Positions 1 to 5,681 of a DNA stretch of 6,732 nucleotides are shown here, one piece after another. The DNA is from Patescibacteria group bacterium (lineage in GTDB: Bacteria; Patescibacteria; Microgenomatia; Daviesbacterales; UBA10151): contig JAMCTD010000078.1 of assembly GCA_023380995.1 (NCBI GenBank), positions 1 to 6,732 on the forward strand. The letters run 5' to 3'. The position numbers and the translations under genes were made by a program. Numbering within the stretch: the stretch's first letter is position 1; every line of letters begins with the position of its first letter. A model generated the notes under the pieces. It did no database searches. It was given only the letters and a program-made list of their open reading frames with translations, and was not told the origin of the DNA.

Positions 1-161
1 TACAACTTCATCATACTCAACCAGGCAGTGGCAATCCTAACGCTAAACAATCTGGTGATTTTGGTGGTAAGATATGTGGTGGAGGGTGCAACGAAAAGCA
101 TACTCATATCCAAATTGGCAGTGGAGGGATGGTAGATTTTTGTGCTGCTTCTTGGATATAA
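1..161 (+). CDS. 3' end of a possible M23-type metallopeptidase (5'-truncated)
   Basis: An open frame enters from the left edge (codons in phase with position 3) and stops at TAA 159-161. About 52 residues are visible. They include a glycine-rich stretch with two cysteines (GGKICGGGCNEK) followed by HTHIQI and then GGMVDFCA. In M23 (LytM-type) zinc endopeptidases, a late HxH motif followed by hydrophobic residues supplies zinc and catalytic histidines, and such peptidases accompany type IV secretion genes in many bacteria to open the cell wall. The match rests on this short motif alone, and the upstream zinc ligands would lie outside the window. The last 58 bases overlap the end of the opposite-strand membrane protein gene, with wobble positions of the two frames coinciding. 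Either both genes are real and convergent, or one tail is antisense read-through past a rearrangement point. No terminator is visible after the stop. Confidence 0.42.
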   Translation, partial: QLHHTQPGSGNPNAKQSGDFGGKICGGGCNEKHTHIQIGSGGMVDFCAASWI

Positions 162-1429
162 GATAGTAGAAGAGAGCTTTGGAATGGAGCACTGACATTT
201 GCTCTGGTAAATTTACAGCTGCTGATATCACTGCTTGTTCCAACTGGGACTGTTCCGGTACTGGGTGTGGTTCCTGAGGTTGCTCCAAACAAGCCTCCTA
301 TTATACTTAATAATATTATTCCCACAAAAACCCAGATTATCGCCTTCTTTGATCCTACGGAAAATTTAGTTGCTCCGTTGCCTATCTGGTTAGAAAATCT
401 GACGCCTGCGTTGATAGCTCCATTCCCCACGTTCCCCAGTAGTTTGGTTGCTCCTCCGCTCCTAATCCAGGATGGCGCTAGTGCTCCTAATCCCCCGCCC
501 CCGAATATGCCTAGAGGATTACCGTTGGTCAGCGCTCCGCCGGTAATTGCCCCAATTCCAGTTGAAGCCAGTGTTGCAACCCTGCCTGCAGTAAAGTATT
601 TGCCCACATTTTTTTGAAAAAAAACTCCACCTTTTGAAGTGAGATTTTTTGCTGTATTGGCAAAGGACGTAGGGATTTTAGGAGTTTGGAATGGAGGTTG
701 TTTTATACTTGATTGTTTGGAGGATTCCTGAGGTGCTGCCTGAGTTGGATTTAATGTATAGTCAGGTGCATTCTTAAAAGCTTTATTGAAAACTTCTGGA
801 ACAGGTTGTCTGTTGGGATGAAGCACTTCTGCTGGTTCACCCTCAAAGGCTTTTTGAAAATTCTGTGGTATTTCAGGCTTTGCTGGTTCTCCACCCGGGT
901 TTATTATTTTTTCAGTTGGTATATTAGGTTGTTTAGTTTTAGCAGGTACAGGGGTTTGGGGAATGTTGTGGATAAAACGTGGTTGGGAGGGTGTTCTTGT
1001 GATTGCTGGAGCGCTTGGCATTCCTGCATGCGCAACCGGTGCAGGCTCAGCTTGTTGCAGTGCCGTGATTTCTTTTGATTGTCCTTGATAATATTGGTCT
1101 GATAACTCATACTTTTGATCGTTTACGATGGAATCAGAATCATCCAAAAACTTTAAATTAGCATCTTTTTTTAAGTTAAGATAAAGCCTTTCCAGTACGC
1201 TTTTTTCTCCGATGTTTAAATACTGTTTTAAATTAAGATGTTTTTTATCAATAAGTTCCCTAAACGTTGAATAGATTCTCCCAAAAACTGAGTTGGGATT
1301 TGTTTGGGGTTCATATTGGATGCCTTTGAAGCTTCTGAAGTTAGGGTTAGTGGGGTCGTTTCGGAAACGGTATCTTTGCTCGATTGCCCTTTTTAAAAAA
1401 CTAAAATTTCTGACGTCTCTTACTGCCAT
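104..1429 (-). CDS. Proline/glycine-rich single-pass membrane protein of the type IV secretion locus, possibly truncated
   Basis: This 441-residue protein is the last gene of the operon. Residues 1-120 are charged and probably cytoplasmic. Residues 125-255 form a low-complexity linker rich in Pro, Gln and Ala that contains two copies of a 23-residue repeat. Residues 284-355 are rich in Gly, Ala and Asn. One clear membrane helix spans about 361-382 (AIIWVFVGIILLSIIGGLFG), followed by a Thr/Gly/Ser spacer. Residues 405-436 (from CKFTRAN to SYIQEAAQKSTIPP) resemble the opening of the lytic-transglycosylase-like domains at the C-terminus of similar CPR proteins. That family comparison is from memory. 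After IPP the resemblance stops and five more residues lead to TGA. The protein probably anchors cell-wall-remodelling activity to the secretion complex, but with the domain cut this is uncertain. No Shine-Dalgarno sequence precedes the ATG; a promoter-like pair lies directly upstream. Confidence 0.75.
   Translation of the reverse strand: MAVRDVRNFSFLKRAIEQRYRFRNDPTNPNFRSFKGIQYEPQTNPNSVFGRIYSTFRELIDKKHLNLKQYLNIGEKSVLERLYLNLKKDANLKFLDDSDSIVNDQKYELSDQYYQGQSKEITALQQAEPAPVAHAGMPSAPAITRTPSQPRFIHNIPQTPVPAKTKQPNIPTEKIINPGGEPAKPEIPQNFQKAFEGEPAEVLHPNRQPVPEVFNKAFKNAPDYTLNPTQAAPQESSKQSSIKQPPFQTPKIPTSFANTAKNLTSKGGVFFQKNVGKYFTAGRVATLASTGIGAITGGALTNGNPLGIFGGGGLGALAPSWIRSGGATKLLGNVGNGAINAGVRFSNQIGNGATKFSVGSKKAIIWVFVGIILLSIIGGLFGATSGTTPSTGTVPVGTSSDISSCKFTRANVSAPFQSSLLLSYIQEAAQKSTIPPLPIWI
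740..871 (-). repeat. Two-copy 23-residue repeat inside the proline-rich linker
   Basis: Residues 187-208 and 210-231 of the membrane protein align at an offset of 23 residues. The shared pattern is [IV]-P-x2-F-x-K-A-F-x3-P-x3-L-x-P. The DNA is also visibly similar in the two copies, as expected of an old in-frame tandem duplication. The repeat lies in the linker, so it may be a short binding motif present twice. Confidence 0.55.
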
Positions 1430-1437
1430 AAGTTTAA

Positions 1438-1466
1438 AGTATCATTAACTATTACGCCCTTGTCAA
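1438..1466 (-). promoter_or_regulatory. Putative internal promoter giving a near-leaderless transcript
   Basis: On the minus strand a perfect TTGACA (1461-1466) is followed after 17 bases by GATACT (1438-1443), which matches TATAAT at four of six positions. Only 8 bases separate this -10 from the ATG at 1429, so transcription would start on or next to the start codon. The gene has no Shine-Dalgarno sequence, which fits a leaderless message. The site lies in the 74-base gap after the VirB4 gene. It would allow the last operon gene to be expressed separately. Confidence 0.4.
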
Positions 1467-1503
1467 AAAATGCCATTTAGACACTGTTTGCAAGCGAGCT
1501 TCC

Positions 1504-3279
1504 TCACTTCGCTTGGTCGGATTGCCTTGCCAATATTTCAGCCGGATTTGAAGTAATCAGTTGATGCTCTTTCGGAGAGGCTACTACTCTTATTGCCACA
1601 TGGGTATTGCCTGCAAAAAATATCCCCTGGCCAATTCCTTCTGACAAAAGCAATCTTTGTTCCCCTTCTGAGAGGTTAAAAACTTGGGCTAAAAGATCAA
1701 TTGAGGCAGGAGCTTGTTTTAAGAGAGTTTGGATTGAGGAGTTGGAAATAATTTCTTTTCCCCTCTCGCTTGATAAGAAATCTTCCACGTCTTGGGTAAT
1801 GGTGGTCAGTCCCAAGTAGTATTTTCTGGCTCTTTTGGCCATATCCACCAAAAAGTCAGCAGAATCCTGGTTTCTCATTAAATACCAAGCCTCATCAACA
1901 ATCAAAAGTCTCTTTTTAAGCTTGCTCCTGATTTTGGTCCAAACATAATCCAAAATCATGTGTATGGCCAAAGGCCTTAGCTGGTCAGGCAGGTCACGCA
2001 CGGAAAATACTGTAAAAGAATTGGAAATATCAATGTTGGATTGGGAAGAAAAAATTCCCATTAAAGATCCTTTAATAAATCTTTCCAACCTGGCTGCCAG
2101 CTCCATGGCAGATCCTTCTTCCATGCCGATTAAAACTTTATATAAGTCCTCCATTAAAGGCGGAGCTTTGGTTTGGGTCCTGGGATCGTCCGTGATGCCT
2201 TTAAGCAGGTATGTTTGTTTTAAAGCCCGGTCTAAAACAGCAGCTTCCTGAGCATTTAAGTTGCCTAACACCAGGCGTAGGAAAGCTGTGATGGAAAGAA
2301 TCTTGCTGCCTAATTGATTTTCAGGAGATTTTCCTGCTTGTCCTAAGGGTAGGTCAAAAGGATTGATTTTAACCGGGGATGAGGCGGAGAAATTAATATA
2401 TTCTCCCCCCACAGCCTGGCATAACGGTAAGTATTCCTGCTCCGGGTCAATAATGATAATTTCGGTTCCAAACATCAGTGATCTTAAGGCCTCCAGTTTC
2501 ACAAAGTAGGATTTTCCGGCACCGGATTTGGCAAAAACTACTGAATTGGCATTTTCCAAGCTAAACCTGTCAAATATAACCAGGGAATCATTGTGTTCGT
2601 TGATGCCGTACATGATGCCTTCATTGGCAGTAAGCTCTGATGAGGCAAATGGAAAGATTGTGGCTAAAGATGTGGTATCCATGTTGTGGGTTAGGTTTAA
2701 AAGATCTGTTCCTTGGGGCAGGGTAGATTTAAAACCATCCTCCATTTGTAAGGTAGTTTGTTTGGCAGTTATGGACAAAGAAGCTAAGGTAGATTCTACT
2801 AGTTTGGAGGTATTTTGCAGCTCTTCTAAGGATTGGGCCGGAATGCTGATGTAAAGTGAGAATTGGAAAAAGCGTTCGACGCCCCTGACCAGTTGATCTT
2901 GTAGTGTTTTTGCATCTTCCAAAGCTACCTCTACAGCCGGGTCTATTGCCCTGCCCCGTTCCAGGTCTGTTTGGATGGTGGCTTCCATTTCTGCTACTTT
3001 GCGTTTAAGTTCATCTAAGACTCCTTGGGATTGTGAAGGATAGATAAACATGGAAATCAAAAGCGAGCGGTCAAAAGATATTAATGGTTCAAGCCAGTTT
3101 GGTTCAACAAACCTGGGGTAATTGGACACAAAATAAGTTCGGAAAAAACGGTTATCTATTCTAAAATAACTAAAATCTACCTCCATTTCCCCAGGAGCTA
3201 AAACATCCTCTAAGGTTAGTTGAGGAGGAGTAACTACGTTTTTAATATTTGTTTTTTTAAGTTTACTAAAGATATTCAT
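1504..3279 (-). CDS. virB4: VirB4-family type IV secretion ATPase
   Basis: This 591-residue protein is a VirB4/TraC-type AAA+ ATPase, the cytoplasmic motor that energises pilus or substrate handling in type IV secretion and conjugation. Residues 32-220 form the N-terminal domain typical of Gram-positive and CPR VirB4 proteins (EVDFSYFRI, FRTYFVSNYPRFVEPNWLEPLI), with a helical insert at about 86-132 that is probably a coiled coil. The ATPase domain follows. Walker A is AKSGAGKS (250-257), IIIIDPEQEY lies at 274-283, Walker B is LLIVDEAW (458-465), and the motif TTITQDVEDFL lies at 492-502. All key residues are present and the frame is intact. The protein is shorter than the roughly 800 residues of full VirB4 proteins; the gene just upstream encodes a further TraC N-terminal-like piece. 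The start MNIFSKLKK has no Shine-Dalgarno sequence and is preceded by an AT-rich repeat. An inner ATG at residue 32 would cut into the conserved N-terminal motif, so the outer start is preferred. Confidence 0.95.
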   Translation of the reverse strand: MNIFSKLKKTNIKNVVTPPQLTLEDVLAPGEMEVDFSYFRIDNRFFRTYFVSNYPRFVEPNWLEPLISFDRSLLISMFIYPSQSQGVLDELKRKVAEMEATIQTDLERGRAIDPAVEVALEDAKTLQDQLVRGVERFFQFSLYISIPAQSLEELQNTSKLVESTLASLSITAKQTTLQMEDGFKSTLPQGTDLLNLTHNMDTTSLATIFPFASSELTANEGIMYGINEHNDSLVIFDRFSLENANSVVFAKSGAGKSYFVKLEALRSLMFGTEIIIIDPEQEYLPLCQAVGGEYINFSASSPVKINPFDLPLGQAGKSPENQLGSKILSITAFLRLVLGNLNAQEAAVLDRALKQTYLLKGITDDPRTQTKAPPLMEDLYKVLIGMEEGSAMELAARLERFIKGSLMGIFSSQSNIDISNSFTVFSVRDLPDQLRPLAIHMILDYVWTKIRSKLKKRLLIVDEAWYLMRNQDSADFLVDMAKRARKYYLGLTTITQDVEDFLSSERGKEIISNSSIQTLLKQAPASIDLLAQVFNLSEGEQRLLLSEGIGQGIFFAGNTHVAIRVVASPKEHQLITSNPAEILARQSDQAK

Positions 3280-3394
3280 ATTATTTAAGTTAGAAGTTCA
3301 AAGTTAAAAGTTAAAAATTTTGGTAGTTTTCTTTGAAAACTTTTAAATTTTAAATTGCAATTTTGAACTTTGCATTTTGAATTTTAAATTATTA
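3280..3394. repeat. AT-rich intercistronic region with phased heptamers and an imperfect inverted repeat
   Basis: The 115 bases between the TraC-like and VirB4 genes are almost pure A/T with a 7-base rhythm. On the plus strand the heptamers GTTAGAA, GTTCAAA, GTTAAAA, GTTAAAA follow each other. On the minus strand of the other half run AAAATTC, AAAATGC, AAAGTTC, AAAATTG. The halves oppose each other, so the minus-strand transcript can fold. An arm beginning AATTTAAAATTTAAAAGTT pairs with AACTTTTAACTTTGAACTT with 3 mismatches in 19. AGTTTTC/GAAAACT forms a perfect 7-base hairpin with an AAA loop between the arms. No run of U follows a GC-rich stem, so this is not a standard terminator. A role in mRNA processing, in setting the ratio of the two proteins, or as expanding junk repeat are all possible. 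Confidence 0.7.
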
Positions 3395-4207
3395 TCATTC
3401 CTCCAATTCTTCCACTACAAATGGATGTGATCTTGAGTTTTGAGTGATGATTGGCGGTTGGGTTGGTGTATTGGCTGATATGGGAGAGCCCGGAATACCA
3501 GATGTACCAGAAGATCTGATATCCGGATTATCTGATGCTTTGACATTCTGACTTTCTGGCATCCTGAGTCTTTCTGAGTCTTTCTGAATTGGCTGGGGGT
3601 TTTTAAGTTTAACTGCCAAGCTTTCAGGGTTTAACGATTGTCCAGCAGGTTTTTCTATCATTTGGCCATTATAAATATCATAGAAGACCTCAATTAATTT
3701 TTGTCTGGATAGTTGAACTGCTTTTAGTCCAATTCTTCCCATTTGTCTTATAACTTGATCCCTTCTTGGCAAAAGTATTGTCTTAATTTTCTGTTTTAAG
3801 ACTGTTTGTTGGGTGGAAAGGCCTAATTCTATGCTAAAAAGAGGTATGACTATATAAAACTGTTTGTCCAGCACCTCATTTTCTTTGATGGTGCTTTGGA
3901 TAAATTGTTTATATTCTGTGATCATTTGTGAAAGCAGGGGGTTGCTTTGGGCTTTTTGGGCTTTATCCAAAAGCAGTAAATACGAACCAATGTTTAGCCT
4001 TTGTGAAGTGATGACTATTTGGATGCTAAAAGAAAGCGAGTTTAACATTTGGGCAAAGGCATAAATAATACTCATTTGCTCCCGTTCAGACAGCAGGCCA
4101 AAATTAACAGCTGACACCTGAAGCACCAAAGCTCCTCCACCGTCTTTTAACAGCAGGATATCTTCATATATATCAGCAATTGACAGATGTTTTTGTGTTG
4201 TATTCAT
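3395..4207 (-). CDS. TraC/VirB4 N-terminal-like type IV secretion protein
   Basis: This 270-residue protein belongs to the TraC-like group found between PrgI and VirB4 genes in CPR and Gram-positive conjugation loci. Residues 8-125 carry the characteristic pattern: ILLLKDGGGALVLQVSAVNF (17-36), then EREQMSIIYAFAQMLNSL (41-58), then IQIVITSQRLNI (62-73) and KQFYIVIPL (115-123). This resembles the N-terminal part of VirB4/TraC ATPases, but no Walker motif is present, so it is not an ATPase itself. Residues 135-182 are helical and basic. Residues 184-270 are a Pro/Ser/Gln-rich, probably disordered tail ending in acidic EELEE. There is no signal peptide or membrane helix. It likely acts at the cytoplasmic face as a partner of VirB4, linking it to PrgI; this is inferred from gene order. 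It starts 12 bases after the PrgI stop, and GGAG lies 4 bases before its ATG, so translation of the two is probably coupled. Confidence 0.82.
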   Translation of the reverse strand: MNTTQKHLSIADIYEDILLLKDGGGALVLQVSAVNFGLLSEREQMSIIYAFAQMLNSLSFSIQIVITSQRLNIGSYLLLLDKAQKAQSNPLLSQMITEYKQFIQSTIKENEVLDKQFYIVIPLFSIELGLSTQQTVLKQKIKTILLPRRDQVIRQMGRIGLKAVQLSRQKLIEVFYDIYNGQMIEKPAGQSLNPESLAVKLKNPQPIQKDSERLRMPESQNVKASDNPDIRSSGTSGIPGSPISANTPTQPPIITQNSRSHPFVVEELEE

Positions 4208-4219
4208 GAAACTCCAAAC

Positions 4220-5314
4220 TCATTCCTTTGCTGCAATCAGCAAAGGAGACAATACCTGGCCTGTTAATTCTAATTGTAAAACATCAAAGGTAAAATCATC
4301 TTTCTCAAGTTCTAAGGTATAAGTGCCGTTAGGCAAGGGGGTTGAGCTGGTAAATTGACCAAGTTTATTTGTTTTTAAAGCCCTTACCGGTAAGCCCTCT
4401 TTATCATAGATGACAGCTACCACTCCTGCCAGGTAATTATTTCTCTTATCTTTAACAATTCCATTGATAACATTGGGAAAGGTGGTTAGGCTTATCTCTG
4501 TTTGCTTGGGTCTGGCAGACATGACAATCTTGATTTTTTCTTTTACAATTGGGGGCGGAGACGGGGTTTCTGCTTTTGGTTGTGGCTCTTGAACTGATTG
4601 GATTTGTCTTTTTATTTCCGATGCTTGGTTTATCAAATTCTGTAAATCAGCCAGAATTTTGTTGACTTGCTGGCTGTAATCTATGGGGACGGGGATTGGT
4701 TGTCTGGCTTGATCCTTAATTTGTGATAAAGTTCTTTCTGTTTGAATAATCTTCATTTGCAGTTGTTGAGCTTGACGTGCCAAATCAACTGTTTTTTGTA
4801 GTTCTTCTGAGGTTGGAAGAGGTTGGTCAGGTTGGAGAGCAGGAATCTCTGGTAAATTAGGTAGGTTTGCAGGTTGAGGATTGGAAATGCCAGCGGGTTG
4901 CAAAGCAGTTTGGGCGCTGGATGGTTGACTGATTGGTTGACTGGCTGGTTGGGCTGCATTAATACCTGAGATGTACATGACCAGGCGGCTGTTATATAAA
5001 GGATCTTCCTTAAAAGTTTTGCCATTTTTCTTCCAAACCCTTTTTGTAGGAGAATAAACTGCTTTTAAAAAAGCTGCTAACCAATAATCCAAGGGACGGG
5101 ATCCTACGGGTAGAAAAGCAAAACCAGCTCCTAATAGAGCAGAAGTTATTATTAAAGGCCAGGCAACAAAAGGATAATCATGGGCAAAAAAGACAAATAT
5201 AAGATAAGCCATGCCAACTCCTATGGCAAGGTACATGAACTGTTTTAAGGTCATGTCTCCAACCAGCTTAAATTGGAAAGAGGTAACATTTTGTGGGACT
5301 GGATGTGGTTCCAT
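4220..5314 (-). CDS. PrgI-family membrane protein with coiled coil and C-terminal beta-sandwich domain
   Basis: This 364-residue protein is the first gene of the operon. Its N-terminus (VPQNV at 6-10, FKLVGDMTLKQF at 15-26) is typical of PrgI-family proteins, small inner-membrane subunits encoded next to VirB4 in conjugation loci. Two membrane helices span about 25-43 and 48-69, followed by RPLDYWLAAFLK. A Pro/Gln-rich linker (120-168) leads to helical, probably coiled-coil segments (169-203 and 212-243). A second Pro-rich hinge precedes a C-terminal domain (about 278-364) with NGIVKDKRNNYLAGVVAVIYD, LGQF and LPNGTYTLELEKDDF, the pattern of carboxypeptidase-regulatory-like or SpaA-like beta-sandwiches. 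PrgI proteins are usually little more than the two-helix part, so this is an extended version. The frame stays open to an ATG at 5362, but the promoter -10 lies inside that extension and the family motif begins at the inner ATG, so 5314 is chosen. AAGGG lies 6 bases before it. Confidence 0.88.
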   Translation of the reverse strand: MEPHPVPQNVTSFQFKLVGDMTLKQFMYLAIGVGMAYLIFVFFAHDYPFVAWPLIITSALLGAGFAFLPVGSRPLDYWLAAFLKAVYSPTKRVWKKNGKTFKEDPLYNSRLVMYISGINAAQPASQPISQPSSAQTALQPAGISNPQPANLPNLPEIPALQPDQPLPTSEELQKTVDLARQAQQLQMKIIQTERTLSQIKDQARQPIPVPIDYSQQVNKILADLQNLINQASEIKRQIQSVQEPQPKAETPSPPPIVKEKIKIVMSARPKQTEISLTTFPNVINGIVKDKRNNYLAGVVAVIYDKEGLPVRALKTNKLGQFTSSTPLPNGTYTLELEKDDFTFDVLQLELTGQVLSPLLIAAKE

Positions 5315-5342
5315 ACCAACCCTTTTTATACCTCGTGAAAAA

Positions 5343-5372
5343 ACTATAGTCCAGGGGTACAAAATAGGTCAA
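5343..5372 (-). promoter_or_regulatory. Promoter of the type IV secretion operon
   Basis: On the minus strand TTGACC (5367-5372) and TATAGT (5343-5348) are separated by 18 bases, a near-consensus sigma-70-type pair. Transcription would start near 5336, giving a leader of roughly 22 bases before the ATG at 5314. The -10 is embedded in the self-complementary octamer ACTATAGT. Confidence 0.7.
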
Positions 5373-5414
5373 TTTAGATAATCAGTAATGCATAGGGTAT
5401 GGTGAGTAGATAAA

Positions 5415-5430
5415 TATAGTCCAAACTATA
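5415..5430. promoter_or_regulatory. TATAGT-CCAA-ACTATA palindrome, possible operator
   Basis: A perfect 6-base inverted repeat with a 4-base centre lies between the two divergent promoters. Its left half with the following bases, TATAGTCC, recurs at 5345-5352 across the -10 of the operon promoter. The spacing and the shared half-site suit a repressor that binds both places. The AT-rich composition makes chance repetition quite possible. Confidence 0.3.
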
Positions 5431-5444
5431 CTATATCTTGTATC

Positions 5445-5471
5445 TTGAAATCTTTGGAAAAAACCTATACT
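5445..5471 (+). promoter_or_regulatory. Promoter for the riboswitch leader and downstream gene
   Basis: TTGAAA (5445-5450) and TATACT (5466-5471) are 15 bases apart. This is slightly short; taking TCTTGA (5443-5448) as the -35 gives 17. Transcription would begin near 5478, just before the first pairing element of the structured leader, giving a leader of about 200 bases. Confidence 0.5.
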
Positions 5472-5628
5472 CTGACCTCTACAACTTAAAAGGGATTGAC
5501 TGGTTCAGATCAGTCACACCACAATCAGTCTCGGAAGAGAGATGATTGTGGCAAGTCAGGGGAATTTGGTGTAAATCCAAAACTATGCCGTAACCGTAAT
5601 AGTCGGGCTGCCTGAGTCCTTTTACTTT

Positions 5629-5667
5629 CTTCGAGCTAAAGAGTACACCCTTTTTAACCCCTCGAAG
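5629..5667 (+). promoter_or_regulatory. Candidate antiterminator of the riboswitch
   Basis: CTTCGAG (5629-5635) is exactly complementary to CTCGAAG (5661-5667), which includes most of the terminator's left arm and loop. Pairing of the two would prevent the terminator hairpin. CTTCGAG could instead be held in a local hairpin (TACT 5623-5626 with AGTA 5642-5645), freeing the terminator. Such mutually exclusive pairing is the usual logic of a transcriptional riboswitch. Confidence 0.55.
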
Positions 5668-5681
5668 AGAGGGGATTTTTT
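5658..5681 (+). terminator. Rho-independent terminator whose 3' arm is also the ribosome binding site
   Basis: The stem CCCCTC (5658-5663) with GAGGGG (5669-5674), loop GAAGA, is followed by A and six T ending directly at the ATG of the next gene. The right arm GAGAGGGG lies 7 bases before that ATG at ideal Shine-Dalgarno spacing, so folding would both end transcription and hide the ribosome binding site. No coding sequence lies between terminator and start codon, so it functions as a leader attenuator and not as the end of another gene. Confidence 0.75.

Larger units (their letters stand above)
5488..5681 (+). promoter_or_regulatory. Cobalamin (B12) riboswitch leader with expression platform
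   Basis: The conserved B12-riboswitch core is readable. GGGAA (5560-5564) is followed by the stem TTTGG/CCAAA (5565-5569, 5577-5581) closing the loop TGTAAAT. Next comes the stem ACTAT/ATAGT (5582-5586, 5599-5603) with the loop GCCGTAACCGTA, and then AGTCGGGCTGCCTGAG, a loose match to the B12 box. TCAGG (5556-5560) pairs with CCTGA (5611-5615) to enclose the core. Upstream stand two hairpins: TGACTGGT/ATCAGTCA (5497-5516) and a perfect 9-base stem CCACAATCA/TGATTGTGG (5519-5551) with an inner TCTC-GGAA-GAGA hairpin. AAAAGG (5488-5493) and CCTTTT (5618-5623) can close the whole domain. In known examples this RNA binds cobalamin and usually shuts off B12 transport, synthesis or B12-independent enzyme genes. 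Here it controls a protein of unknown function. The order and loop sequences match E. coli btuB RNA as I recall it; the outer helices are less typical. Confidence 0.72.

Noticed and set aside
172..215. AGAGC...GCTCT pairing after the plus-strand partial gene as a terminator
   Set aside because: The stem has only 5 pairs with a long loop and no T run, so no terminator is supported at the convergent junction.
267..617. Plus-strand open frame of 116 residues opposite the membrane protein gene
   Set aside because: It is antisense to the Gly/Pro-rich coding part and has a proline-rich composition that mirrors those codons. It has no Shine-Dalgarno sequence or recognisable motif.
3280..3394. CRISPR array
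   Set aside because: The repeats are 7 bases long, contiguous and degenerate, without spacers of constant length.
3564..3587. Tandem 10-base repeat CTGAGTCTTT (2.4 copies)
   Set aside because: It lies in the disordered tail of the TraC-like protein. The unit is not a multiple of three and encodes no repeated peptide, so it is probably local slippage.
4918..4950. GGTTGACT-type short repeats in the PrgI-like gene
   Set aside because: They simply encode the SQPISQPS linker; TTGAC here is not followed by a -10 at suitable distance.
104..5314. Alternative genetic code with UGA as glycine
   Set aside because: All four minus-strand genes end at TGA at sensible protein ends, and no conserved domain continues through a TGA. 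The doubtful end at 104 changes frame meaning without revealing a continuing domain.
5315..5362. 16-residue N-terminal extension of the PrgI-like protein from an ATG at 5362
   Set aside because: The extension contains the -10 of the operon promoter, and the conserved PrgI start (VPQNV) begins right after the inner ATG at 5314.
5658..5681. Terminator of an upstream gene instead of a leader attenuator
   Set aside because: No plus-strand coding region precedes it; the stretch before it is the structured leader with its own promoter.
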